Below, piece by piece: positions 35,593 through 43,672 of a DNA stretch of 64,000 nucleotides. The notes below the pieces were generated by a model. That model did no database searches, was not told where the DNA came from, and saw only the letters and a program-made list of their open reading frames with translations. The DNA comes from Nostoc sp. LEGE 06077. GTDB lineage: Bacteria; Cyanobacteriota; Cyanobacteriia; Cyanobacteriales; Nostocaceae. The DNA lies in the NCBI RefSeq assembly GCF_015207705.1, contig NZ_JADEWI010000003.1, forward strand, positions 1-64,000, written 5' to 3'. The stretch's first letter is position 1. Every line of letters begins with the position of its first letter. The position numbers and the translations under genes were made by a program.

Positions 35593-36486
35593 ATGTTTCC
35601 CAGCTTTTTACCTGTCGCAGTTAGTCAATTAACAGAGATAGAATCGATCGCCCTAGCGCGGAGTATTCAAAGTCAAGCGATCGCTACGCCTTTATCTGAG
35701 CAAGCAATTACCACTACCTATGCACAGCAAGGTAGTGGTGGTACACCAATTTTATTAATTCATGGCTTTGATAGTTCTGTATTAGAATTTCGCCGACTGT
35801 TGCCACTGTTGGCAGAAAATAATGAAACTTGGGCAGTGGATTTGCTGGGTTTTGGCTTTACCGACAGACTCGCAGGCATACCATTTAGCCCTGTCGCCAT
35901 TAAAACCCATCTATATTACTTCTGGAAAACCTTAATTAACCAACCTGTCATTTTGGTAGGTGCATCAATGGGAGGTGCAGCCGCCCTAGATTTTACCCTC
36001 ACTTACCCAGAAGTTGTTAAAAAATTGGTATTAATTGATAGTGCTGGGTTAAAAGCGGGTTCACCTTTAGCGAAATTCATGTTTCCGCCCTTAGATAATT
36101 GGGCGACGCAATTTTTGCGGAATCCTAAAATCCGCGATCGCATTTCTCGGACTGCTTATAAAAATCCTAGTCTGATTTCCCTTGATGCGGCATATTGTGG
36201 CGGATTGCATCTAGAAATGCCTAGTTGGCATTTAGCTTTAATTGCTTTTACCAAAAGTGGTGGTTACAGTGCTTTTAGATTTAAGCAACTGGCACAAATT
36301 TTGCAACCGACATTAATTCTTTGGGGCGACTCAGATAAAATTTTAGGCACGACAGATGCTAAAAGATTTAAACGGGCAATTCCCAACAGTAAACTGATTT
36401 GGATTCAAGATTCAGGCCATATCCCGCATTTAGAACAACCACAAGTCACGGCTAAACGCATTCTAGAATTTCGAGAGGAATCATAA
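35593..36486 (+). CDS. Alpha/beta hydrolase
   Basis: A protein of 297 residues from the ATG at 35593 (MFPSFLPVAVSQLTE); an earlier in-frame ATG at 35563 adds ten atypical residues. Motifs are the oxyanion turn LLIHGFDSSVLEFRRLLP, WAVDLLGFGFTDR, the nucleophile elbow VGASMGGAAALDF (Ser), the acid within LILWGDSDKIL, and IQDSGHIPHLEQP (His). The triad Ser-Asp-His is complete. It is soluble and single-domain, with no signal peptide. Its substrate is unknown. It is divergent from ccmK3, sharing the promoter region, so co-regulation is possible but not shown. Confidence 0.88.
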   Translation: MFPSFLPVAVSQLTEIESIALARSIQSQAIATPLSEQAITTTYAQQGSGGTPILLIHGFDSSVLEFRRLLPLLAENNETWAVDLLGFGFTDRLAGIPFSPVAIKTHLYYFWKTLINQPVILVGASMGGAAALDFTLTYPEVVKKLVLIDSAGLKAGSPLAKFMFPPLDNWATQFLRNPKIRDRISRTAYKNPSLISLDAAYCGGLHLEMPSWHLALIAFTKSGGYSAFRFKQLAQILQPTLILWGDSDKILGTTDAKRFKRAIPNSKLIWIQDSGHIPHLEQPQVTAKRILEFREES

Positions 36487-36500
36487 AAGCATAAAAATAA

Positions 36501-36534
36501 GGTGAAAGGAATTCTACAAACATATCCTTTCACC
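36501..36534. terminator. Terminator between convergent hydrolase and ChaB-fusion genes
   Basis: GGTGAAAGGA (36501-36510) and TCCTTTCACC (36525-36534) form a perfect 10-bp stem. Read on the minus strand it is followed by TTATTTTTAT. Placed between convergent genes, it can serve both. Confidence 0.75.
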
Positions 36535-36568
36535 CCAACATTGCTAACAAACCTAGATAAACGATCGC

Positions 36569-37336
36569 CTAGACGTTAACTTTTTCCTTTGACCAAACAC
36601 CGTTTTGATCTTCATCAAAGCGCTGATGTACAGCTTCCCAAGCAGCTTGTTCAGCATTAAACTCATCACTGGTTTCATTCAATACAGTGTTATAACGCTC
36701 AATGAATGTCCGTTGAGCTTCTTCAGACAGATGTGAACGGACTTCAGGAGACAAATCTTCTGGACTGTTACATGGGCCAGGACAAGGATGAGCTAATGTT
36801 TTATCAGTTGTGTGAATTTCTTCAGCACCAGCACTTTCTAAAAGTAATTGAAATTCCCCAGTGCGATCGCTGGGGATTTCTGCCATTAAGAGAAATTCGC
36901 CAGCTTGTAAGCGGGTTTGGTAGATTGCAGCTTTATCTTCAGGCATTCCCCAGGCTGTGAGAGCCGAGACTAAACCAGCACCAGCACTACCAGCGATCGC
37001 ACCACTCGCAGCACCTAATAGTAATGCACTGATTGGCCCCGCCGCGACAATTGGGCCAACAAAGGGAATAAACAGTACACCTACACCTGTAAGCAAACTG
37101 AGGAAAGAGCCAAACAGAGAACCAAAAATCGCCCCTGTTCGCAACCCACCTAAAATTACATCCCTCTTAGTAATGAAGCCCGCAATTCGCGTTTCCGACT
37201 GAAAATTTCGTCCCATAACCGAAATATGATCTCTGGGTACGCCTCTGTCTAGTAAACGTCGAATTACATCATCAATTTGCTTCTGTTCTTTAATTACAGC
37301 CGAGATAGTACGTTCTGCTTGATAGACTTCTGGCAC
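36569..37336 (-). CDS. Stress protein: glycine-zipper membrane domain fused to ChaB
   Basis: A 255-residue protein with three parts. Residues 8-60 resemble the N-terminal domain of general-stress YflT-type proteins ([32 protein letters not shown]). Residues about 75-130 are glycine/alanine-rich hydrophobic segments ([54 protein letters not shown]), a glycine-zipper membrane region. Residues about 190-250 form a ChaB domain ([46 protein letters not shown]). ChaB was first linked to cation transport but its role is unclear. The dps gene lies upstream on the same strand, 126 bases away, supporting a stress context. Confidence 0.83.
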   Translation of the reverse strand: MPEVYQAERTISAVIKEQKQIDDVIRRLLDRGVPRDHISVMGRNFQSETRIAGFITKRDVILGGLRTGAIFGSLFGSFLSLLTGVGVLFIPFVGPIVAAGPISALLLGAASGAIAGSAGAGLVSALTAWGMPEDKAAIYQTRLQAGEFLLMAEIPSDRTGEFQLLLESAGAEEIHTTDKTLAHPCPGPCNSPEDLSPEVRSHLSEEAQRTFIERYNTVLNETSDEFNAEQAAWEAVHQRFDEDQNGVWSKEKVNV

Positions 37337-37462
37337 TTGAATACTCCTGAAAATTTGCTTTTTTATAGTTGACTAGCAAAGAGACAAAGGCGGGAGATAA
37401 GTTCTTCCCCCAGCCTAGGATGTTCAGTCAGACTCTAAATTTAGGGATAAATCTGCGTTTAA

Positions 37463-38002
37463 CTACACACCCACAGGAGTTTTTGCTCCTGCTCCTGGCT
37501 TATTTCCATCTGGCTGCAATTCTTGTCCTTCAATAAAAGAGCGCAGCATCCAAGCCATCTCTTCATGTTCTTCCATAAGTCCAGTTAAAAAGTCAGCAGT
37601 TCCTTCATCATGAAACTCTTCACTGGACTGATCTATATGCTCTCTAAGATTGCGAATAACTTGCTCATGATCTTCCACAAGATTGGCTACCATACCTGTG
37701 GCTGTGGGAACATCACCTGAATGTTCTTTGAGGGTAGCAATTTGTAGAAATCCTTCCATTGTCCCAATAGGGTAACAACCCAAAGCACGAACCCGTTCGG
37801 CTAGTGCATCAATATTGAGAGTCAGTTTTTCGTAGTGTTCTTCCCAAAGCTGGTGCAGACTGCGAAACTGAGGGCCGACGACATCCCAATGATACTTTTT
37901 GGTTTTTACTAAAAGTAAATAGGCATCTGCTAAATCTTGATTTAACAGGTTTGCTACACCTTGACGCTGTTCTTCAGTCAAACCAATATTGATCGCACGC
38001 AT
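37463..38002 (-). CDS. dps: Dps family DNA-protection / ferritin-like protein
   Basis: A 179-residue ferritin-like four-helix protein. The inter-subunit ferroxidase site is visible in KTKKYHWDVVGPQFRSLHQLWEEHYEKL (His, His, then Asp and Glu in the following helix: LNIDALAERVRALG). Late helices contain DFLTGLMEEHEEMAWMLRSFIEG. Dps oxidises Fe(II) with hydrogen peroxide and stores ferric oxide in 12-mers, protecting DNA. Filamentous cyanobacteria have several Dps paralogues with different metal and oxidant preference; which one this is cannot be told. The C-terminal tail (QPDGNKPGAGAKTPVGV) is non-helical. The adjacent downstream gene is the ChaB-fusion stress protein. Confidence 0.95.
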   Translation of the reverse strand: MRAINIGLTEEQRQGVANLLNQDLADAYLLLVKTKKYHWDVVGPQFRSLHQLWEEHYEKLTLNIDALAERVRALGCYPIGTMEGFLQIATLKEHSGDVPTATGMVANLVEDHEQVIRNLREHIDQSSEEFHDEGTADFLTGLMEEHEEMAWMLRSFIEGQELQPDGNKPGAGAKTPVGV

Positions 38003-38303
38003 TGAGCTTAATTCCTAAATAGACTTATTTATAAGTTCACAAAATTCAACCATCATTTACATCAACCAGAGGAAAGATTAACAGAGGAAGATTATTTATA
38101 ACTTAAGGTTAGAGGGTGTTTGAAAACTAGTTAACTGTAATTTTAAGCACTAGTTAATTCCGCGTAGCTCCAGGGCAAACGTATCTAAATTACTTTTGAG
38201 CAAAACCAAATTTGATTTTATTTCCAAGATACCGCTTTCTTTTTAATCTAGGCGATCGCTTTATAATAGGATATGAAAAACCAATCTCCATTATGTAAAA
38301 AAT
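38003..38303. other. Intergenic region, no gene
   Basis: About 300 bp between the divergent dps and DUF5678-like genes. ACTAGTTAA occurs twice (near 38125 and 38150). A HIP1 site is near 38252. No other structure was recognised. Confidence 0.45.
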
Positions 38304-38621
38304 ATGACACACTCTTCACCCGAAAGAATTGTCAGACGCGGAAGAGTATTCCCGGAAATTCAGTGGACAGAAGCCCAAAAAGTTGAAGATAGAGCCAGAA
38401 GACAAGCGTTTTATGAGCGTTCTTGGGCGATTTTTGAGCGTTTAAAACCAGAAATCCTAGATAAATATTATGGCTGGTATATTGCCATTGAACCTGATAG
38501 CGGCGATTATTTTATTGACCAGGATCAAGAAATAGCTAGTAAAATGGCAAGAGAAAAACACCCTCATGTGATTCATCATATTTTTGGCATTAATGAAACA
38601 GGTGTAAGTGGCAGAGTATGA
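38304..38621 (+). CDS. Small DUF5678-like protein paired with a protease
   Basis: A 105-residue protein. The N-terminal half is charged and helical (AQKVEDRARRQAFYERSWAIFERLKPEI). The C-terminal half (YYGWYIAIEPDSGDYFIDQDQEIASKMAREKHPHVIHHIFGINETG) is the kind of small alpha/beta domain called DUF5678, often found next to retropepsin-like protease genes. Its stop overlaps the next ATG (ATGA), so translation of the two proteins is coupled and they probably work together. Toxin-antitoxin-like function has been suspected for such small pairs but is not shown here. No signal peptide. Confidence 0.72.
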   Translation: MTHSSPERIVRRGRVFPEIQWTEAQKVEDRARRQAFYERSWAIFERLKPEILDKYYGWYIAIEPDSGDYFIDQDQEIASKMAREKHPHVIHHIFGINETGVSGRV

Positions 38622-38986
38622 TTGAGGGAAGGTCTGGAGATAAAGGCCAAGTTTACTTTGAAATAGACTTGATTGGCGGGGATGGTTTGGGTTTTCCTGT
38701 AGAAACAATCTTAGATACAGGATTTACTGAGTTTTTAGCCATGAACAAGCAAGATGTACAAAGTCTTGATTGGTCTTTTTTGCGCCAGAATAAATTAAGA
38801 ACTGCTCAGGGAGAAACTGAATTTGATGTTTATAGTGGTAGAGTTATCGTAGATAATCAAGAATGGGAAGCTCCTGTATTTGCTGGAGATGAAATACAGG
38901 AAGTTTTATTAGGTTCTCGATGGATGAAATTATTTATTTTAGTTGCTGATTATAGTCAAAATAGAGTCACATTAGATTACATATAA
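38618..38986 (+). CDS. Retropepsin-like (clan AA) aspartic protease
   Basis: A 122-residue protein with one retropepsin-type half. VETILDTGFTEFLAM (about 28-42) holds the catalytic Asp-Thr-Gly, and VLLGSRWMKLFILVADYSQNRVTLDYI near the C-terminus holds the hydrophobic-hydrophobic-Gly signature that orients the flap side. As with retroviral proteases, activity would need a homodimer. There is no signal or membrane segment. The ATG overlaps the stop of the preceding small gene by four bases. The substrate is unknown; the partner protein upstream is an obvious candidate ligand or substrate. Confidence 0.8.
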   Translation: MIEGRSGDKGQVYFEIDLIGGDGLGFPVETILDTGFTEFLAMNKQDVQSLDWSFLRQNKLRTAQGETEFDVYSGRVIVDNQEWEAPVFAGDEIQEVLLGSRWMKLFILVADYSQNRVTLDYI

Positions 38987-39086
38987 AATATGTGGCGTTG
39001 CTGAATAAAAGGATGAATTAATTTATTTAGTGTGATTCTGTGAATCGCTTCCACGGTTATAGTCTTAAATGCGATCGCTCTTTTGG

Positions 39087-39773
39087 TCAGTGATGGCAAG
39101 AAAAAACTACATCACCTAAATTGCCAAGCTTAATAATTGCCTTTTTACCGAAAAAATACTCCCCAGAACCAGTTAAAACATACGGAACAATTTTCAGACA
39201 TTTCTCTTTGGATATCTCAAATTTTTGGAATTCTTGGAAAGCTTTGATTACTCTTTGACTACCGACAAAACCTGGAGTAAGAGGGGAAATACTTTGCTTC
39301 TGATAATTAATAGATGCTTCTCTCATACGAGAGTAACTTAAAAGGAATATACCTGTTGATCTAGCTGGTATAGTGCCAGGTACGCCTACACATTCAAGAG
39401 TTCCTACTGCACTTTTATGACCTCTCATATGTAAATATGATTCAGGTAAATCAACCAAATTTATTAATTTAAATTTCCACCAACACTTGTGGGGAATTTT
39501 AATTCCTACTTCATTAATAACAACAGGAGAAATGCCTTGGTTATATACCTCAAAAAGCAAAAACTCTTCTTGAGGGTGTTGAAGTATGAGAGGCCCATTT
39601 TGAGCGCGTTTGACAACTACACTTACTCTCGTGGTATCTTTCTTGAGATTTTTCCAGCCGACTATTAACCCACCAATTGCAGCAGATGCACTAATAATCG
39701 CAGCAAATGCAGTAATTGACTTAATTGGATCACTCGACAGAGCAGACAAAATCGAATCGGATGTATTGAGCAA
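39087..39773 (-). CDS. Membrane-anchored protein of unknown function
   Basis: A 228-residue protein. After a short N-terminus, residues about 18-40 form one membrane segment (ITAFAAIISASAAIGGLIVGW). The remainder is probably a beta-rich soluble domain (VSVVVKRAQNGPLILQHPQEEFLLFEVYNQGISPVVINEVGIKI, VGVPGTIPARSTGIFLLSYS), resembling an immunoglobulin-like fold by its alternating strands. I do not recognise a family. It is isolated, next to a degraded gene region, and may be lineage-specific. Confidence 0.6.
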   Translation of the reverse strand: MLNTSDSILSALSSDPIKSITAFAAIISASAAIGGLIVGWKNLKKDTTRVSVVVKRAQNGPLILQHPQEEFLLFEVYNQGISPVVINEVGIKIPHKCWWKFKLINLVDLPESYLHMRGHKSAVGTLECVGVPGTIPARSTGIFLLSYSRMREASINYQKQSISPLTPGFVGSQRVIKAFQEFQKFEISKEKCLKIVPYVLTGSGEYFFGKKAIIKLGNLGDVVFSCHH

Positions 39774-39973
39774 AGAACTTATACTCCTGTTATGAATCTA
39801 TCTTTATACCAATTCCCAATACTAACAATTCTTTCAATTAATGTGGTTATCCTCGGTTAATCTACAACAATTGACCAGTATAAATTCTTAATATCAATTT
39901 ACAAACGAAAAATTGAGCGCAGGAAACCAACGCTCAAGACTTTTCAAAACCGAGTTTTTCCTATTGGATGGAT

Positions 39974-40138
39974 TTACAATAACTTGGAGCCAAAGTTATT
40001 GAGAGTATCACGTAAGTTTTTACATCCTTTGAGATAGCCTAGGGTGGCAATTCTCTCGGCAGAGTGTTCTAACCAATCACCAGCGACATTGATGTTTTGT
40101 TCGGTGTAGAACTGTTTAAAAGGAATTTCACCATAGCG
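39974..40138 (-). pseudogene. C-terminal remnant of an unidentified gene
   Basis: Read on the minus strand, this stretch is open for about 54 codons to a TAA at 39974-39976 and has the composition of a real protein C-terminus: RYGEIPFKQFYTEQNINVAG, then DWLEHSAERIATLGYLKGC and KNLRDTLNNFGSKLL. There is no start codon or ribosome site, and an in-frame stop lies just upstream beyond the CGATCG at about 40141. I cannot name the parent gene. It could be a degraded gene or chance coding potential; the former seems more likely from residue composition. Confidence 0.5.
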
Positions 40139-40323
40139 CGATCGCAGGCAAAATTAATTGTATCCCGTAGTTTACCTAAGATTAACTGTTATTGTCCTTG
40201 AAAATTAATGGCTATTTGAATTAGCGATCGCCTGACTTTCCTCTCTTGACGTTTCTTTAGAGACAGCCTCTAAGCGATTAGATATTGATGGAAAATTTCT
40301 GATGATATTCACCAATAAAAATA

Positions 40324-40356
40324 GACACCTTGATCAAGATAATCAAACAAGGTGTC
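40324..40356 (-). terminator. Hairpin downstream of the 120-residue exported protein gene
   Basis: GACACCTTG (40324-40332) and CAAGGTGTC (40348-40356) form a 9-bp perfect stem. On the minus strand it is followed by TATTTTTA. It is 160 bases past the stop of the gene at 40517, so it is a plausible but distant terminator. Confidence 0.55.
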
Positions 40357-40516
40357 CAGATTGAGTAGAAAATATAAAGAAGGGAGGAGGAGTATTTGTC
40401 CTAACTAGCAGTCAAAGTATTTAATTGGTAAATAATTCTCATTCAATATGAATCGGAACTACCAAATATGCTTACTTGAATTACTTTTGAAGCTGCTCAT
40501 CAGTCTCATTAAATTC

Positions 40517-40879
40517 TTACTTCTTATTACCTGTGACTTTTTCTAACAAATTTTCAACTTCATCTTCAACAGTAGTTGCTGCTTGAGAATTTTCAGGACG
40601 CTTCATTTTATCAATGTCAGCATCTCCTTGAACTTCGTTGAGTCCTTTATTAGACTCTTCTTGCACCTTTTTCAGTCCCGGAGGTGCGGATCTACCAATT
40701 TCATCAGTTTTCTTTTGTGTTTCTAGTAATTGTGTTGTAGCTTCTGTAGGGTCACTTTTATAGCTTTCAATTGCAAAAGCCGGGAAAGCATTAGACACTA
40801 ACACTAATGCACAGGTAAAAGCTACAATTAAAAAACGGACTGGACGCAGTAGAGATAAAACAGAAGTCATATTCTTCAT
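40517..40879 (-). CDS. Small exported protein, low-temperature-induced-type
   Basis: A 120-residue protein with a clear signal peptide (RFLIVAFTCALVLVSNAFPAFA, cleavage about residue 36). The mature part of about 84 residues is acidic, hydrophilic and probably disordered or helical (SDPTEATTQLLETQKKTDEIGRSAPPGLKKVQEESNKG, then VEDEVENLLEKVTGNKK). It resembles the small cyanobacterial exported proteins annotated as low-temperature-induced; that name is from recollection. No catalytic motif. Start MKNMTS; the second Met is also possible. Confidence 0.68.
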   Translation of the reverse strand: MKNMTSVLSLLRPVRFLIVAFTCALVLVSNAFPAFAIESYKSDPTEATTQLLETQKKTDEIGRSAPPGLKKVQEESNKGLNEVQGDADIDKMKRPENSQAATTVEDEVENLLEKVTGNKK

Positions 40880-41495
40880 TTGAATTCCTCAAAAACAACG
40901 TTAACAACACATAAGTTATATTTTTCCAACAAAGCTAGACTGAGCCATCATCAGAGAAAATGGTGGCAGAAAAAATTAGTCCATGCTTTACTAGTAAGTT
41001 ATTTTTAGGTAGATATTTGCTGGGAATTATTGTGATGAATTAATCTCACTGTGGCCACATAAAATTTCATATAGCCATCAATTATGGTTACTTTCTTCAC
41101 AACAATTTTTCTAGCGCATTTCACCTAACTTATATTTAATGCGAATCATCCTACTTTGGGATCGACCTGTAGAGTGAAGTTTATCGCTTATGAGTTAGAG
41201 ATAAAATCAACCTGTAGGTAGAGTGGCTGAATATAAGGAAATTTGGCTGTTTATTGCTTTTATCTGGCATTGATGAGGTGCAGCCGTTAGATTTGCCTGT
41301 GTTATTGGTATAGGAATCCGATTTGATTACTGTTTCCAGAGATAACAAAAAATAGCAAAAATAAAAAGTAAGAAAGATTTATCTGAGCGTGCTATTGATA
41401 AATGATTAAATAACTCTCATAAAATCAGCGATGTCTAACGACAAGCCGCTTTGCGTCTACGCACCCATTAAACTAGATTTTTCTCTCCATATATT
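40880..41495. other. Intergenic region with a one-ended repeat fragment
   Basis: About 615 bp without a gene between the divergent exported-protein and endonuclease V genes. At 41309-41329 it carries TATAGGAATCCGATTTGATTA, nearly the exact reverse complement of the right end of the repeats at 22019-22158 and 43313-43440. No partner end was found nearby. Confidence 0.6.
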
Positions 41496-42161
41496 ATGAA
41501 GATTTATCAACCTCATACTTGGCCTCAAACCCTAGAGGAAGCTATCAATATTCAAGAAAGTTTGCGTGACCAAGTAATTACAGAAGATAAATTGACAGAA
41601 CCTATCAGTTATGTTGCTGGTGTCGATATGGGTTTTGCCGCTGATGGGACAATTAGTCGTGCAGCTGTGGCGGTGCTGAGTTTTCCTGATTTACAAGTCG
41701 TAGAAACAACCCTCGCACACCGTCCGACTTCATTTCCTTATATTCCTGGGTTCCTGTCTTTTCGAGAAATTCCGGCTGTACTGGATGCTTTAGCAAAAAT
41801 TCAAACAGTACCAGATATTATCCTTTGTGATGGACAAGGCATTGCCCATCCCCGCAGATTTGGGATAGCCAGCCATTTAGGGGTAATTTTAGATATGCCG
41901 ACAATTGGTGTAGCTAAATCACTGTTTATTGGCAAACATCAGGAATTGCCAGAAACTAGAGGGAGTTGGCAACCACTCATACATCAAGGTGACACCATTG
42001 GTGCAGTTTTACGGACTCGTGTTGGCGTTAAACCTCTGTATATTTCTAGTGGTCACAAAATTAGCTTGACTACAGCCATTGATTATGTGTTGCGCTGTAC
42101 ACCAAAATACAGGCTACCAGAAACTACCCGTGTGGCTGATAAGTTAGCCTCTAACAGATAA
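41496..42161 (+). CDS. nfi: Endonuclease V (deoxyinosine 3' endonuclease)
   Basis: A 221-residue repair enzyme that cuts DNA one phosphodiester 3' of deoxyinosine. Signature segments are ISYVAGVDMGFAADGTISRAAVAVL (first catalytic Asp), PTSFPYIPGFLSFREIPAVLDAL (the conserved Tyr-Ile-Pro-Gly-x-Leu-x-Phe-Arg-Glu wedge and Glu), and ILCDGQGIAHPRRFGIASHLGV (second Asp and substrate pocket). GVAKSLFIG and GAVLRTR are also family-typical. The length matches bacterial Nfi. It is the only clear repair gene in this part of the window and stands alone. Confidence 0.96.
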   Translation: MKIYQPHTWPQTLEEAINIQESLRDQVITEDKLTEPISYVAGVDMGFAADGTISRAAVAVLSFPDLQVVETTLAHRPTSFPYIPGFLSFREIPAVLDALAKIQTVPDIILCDGQGIAHPRRFGIASHLGVILDMPTIGVAKSLFIGKHQELPETRGSWQPLIHQGDTIGAVLRTRVGVKPLYISSGHKISLTTAIDYVLRCTPKYRLPETTRVADKLASNR

Positions 42162-42297
42162 TCAGCATTAATAGTGTTTAGCCCTGTGAAACATTCTAAA
42201 AAGCCAACATTGCAACATGAATGACAAAAAAGATACGCTGGAATAGTGTAGAAATGTATAGAATCTTGTAAAGATATAAAATATAGTCTTTTTTAAG

Positions 42298-43017
42298 ATG
42301 CAAACATTACAAGCTCTTTCTTCAATGCAACTGTCTTTAGCCCCAAATCAATGTCAGTCTTTGAAGATTGTCGCTCTTGGAGACAGCATAGTTTACGGTT
42401 TTGGTGATCCTGAACATGGTGGTTGGGTAGAACAACTGCGACGATGGTGGATGTTGCCTAGTAGTGCGGGTCATGTTTTATATAATTTAGGTGTTAGAGG
42501 CGATCGCACACAACAGGTAGCCCAAAGACTAGAAGTAGAATTTCGCCATCGAGGCGAACTCCGCAACCGCGTTCCCGATTTAATTATTCTTTCCGTCGGG
42601 TTGAATGATTCAGCGCGGTTAGGTCGCCCCAATGGCAAAAATTACACAGATTTTGCCACTTTTGAAGCAGATATCGCCCATCTGCTAGATTTGGCGCAAC
42701 AACTTTGCCCAGTTTTATTTGTGGGGATGACACCCGTAGATGAAACCAAGATGCCATTTCTTGATTGTTTTTACTTTAATCACAGTGACCAATATCGTTA
42801 CAAAGAAGCTACGCGCCTAGCTTGTAACCAACGCCAAATTCCTTACTTGGATATTTTCGACCAATGGATGGGACGCGGTGAAACTTGGTTACACCAACGG
42901 ATGAATACTGATGGTCTACATCCCAATACATTAGGCTATCAAGCTTTATTAGACGATGTGCTGAAATGGGATGCTTTAGCACCATATCATTCCCAACCAG
43001 AATATCAACTGAGATAA
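42298..43017 (+). CDS. SGNH/GDSL-type esterase
   Basis: A 239-residue hydrolase of the SGNH superfamily. Block I is IVALGDSIVYGFGD (nucleophile Ser, about 28-41), the Gly block YNLGVRGDRTQQVAQRL, block III DLIILSVGLNDSARLGR (Asn), and block V MNTDGLHPNTLGYQALLDDVL (Asp and His). All four catalytic or oxyanion positions are present. There is no signal peptide, so a cytoplasmic esterase or acyl-hydrolase is likely. The substrate cannot be predicted. The first 20 residues lack family similarity and another ATG (42325) is possible as start. Confidence 0.88.
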   Translation: MQTLQALSSMQLSLAPNQCQSLKIVALGDSIVYGFGDPEHGGWVEQLRRWWMLPSSAGHVLYNLGVRGDRTQQVAQRLEVEFRHRGELRNRVPDLIILSVGLNDSARLGRPNGKNYTDFATFEADIAHLLDLAQQLCPVLFVGMTPVDETKMPFLDCFYFNHSDQYRYKEATRLACNQRQIPYLDIFDQWMGRGETWLHQRMNTDGLHPNTLGYQALLDDVLKWDALAPYHSQPEYQLR

Positions 43018-43116
43018 TGTTAGTGTGATAAGTTAAGCGCGATTTCGGAGAAAGGTATTTTAGCAATAAGTCGCACATTGCGTTATTTAAAAATCCTAAA
43101 TAATTTGTGAACAACT

Positions 43117-43148
43117 AGAAGCCTAACTTCTTGAAGAGTCGGGCTTCT
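43117..43148 (+). terminator. Hairpin after the GDSL esterase gene
   Basis: AGAAGCC (43117-43123) pairs with GGCTTCT (43142-43148), with inner CTTC/GAAG pairing. It lies 100 bases beyond the esterase stop; no T run follows. Confidence 0.45.
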
Positions 43149-43312
43149 GAAGTTATTAGTGTTTACAAATCAAATAGGAAAGTTTTCTATCAGTAATGAC
43201 CTGTTATTTCCATAGTATTAATCACATTAACATTAAGTAAATTTCTAGAGAATATTTCTGATCTGGTTGTCAAATTGCATTTATCAACGCTTAAGCAATA
43301 ATCTCAAAGATA

Positions 43313-43440
43313 TTAGGAATAATATTTGATTTGGAGAAAAAAATCAGTACACCTCTGTTACTTCTTCTCCTATTCCCTGTTCTCTCTTCCCTATTACCTA
43401 CCTACACAAGCAATTTCAATAATCAAGTCGGATTCCTATA
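43313..43440. repeat. Dispersed MITE-like repeat, copy B
   Basis: 128 bp closely matching 22019-22158 without that copy's extra central hairpin. The ends read TTAGGAATAATATTTGATT and AATCAAGTCGGATTCCTATA, imperfect inverted repeats of one another (outer TAGGAAT and inner TTGATT match). Non-coding, with a CT-rich interior. Confidence 0.75.
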
Positions 43441-43672
43441 CGTCTAATAACTGTTAACTAATCACTAATATTTATACTGCTATTTTGCTAATTATTCTCT
43501 GAATATCTCTTAAATTTAAGCAATTAACTGCTGATTAAGATGATTATGTTGTAACAAGAATTAATATCCTAATCGAGCATATATTTATATGGAATATGCT
43601 GAATAAGGTTGACAATTTACCATTCCGTAAAGAATTATCTTAGGGAAACCAGATAGTCATTTAGAGGAAACC

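Larger units (their letters stand above)
39774..40516. other. Gene-poor region with coding remnants
   Basis: About 740 bp without an intact gene. It contains a coding remnant at 39974-40138, a second open stretch at 40205-40320 (both minus strand), two HIP1-like sites and a hairpin at 40324-40356. The pattern suggests an eroded gene. Confidence 0.5.
43018..43672. other. Intergenic region with hairpin and repeat
   Basis: About 650 bp between the GDSL esterase and antiporter genes. It holds the hairpin at 43117-43148 and repeat copy B at 43313-43440. The remaining 230 bp before the antiporter is AT-rich and presumably contains its promoter. Confidence 0.55.

Noticed and set aside
38990-39040. 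GGCGTTGCTGAATAAA, similar to the ends of some cyanobacterial insertion sequences
   Set aside because: No matching inverted end, transposase or duplication was found nearby; at most an old remnant.
40205-40320. Minus-strand open stretch ending AIANSNSH
   Set aside because: About 38 codons with no start and a stop just upstream; listed only as a possible remnant in the findings.
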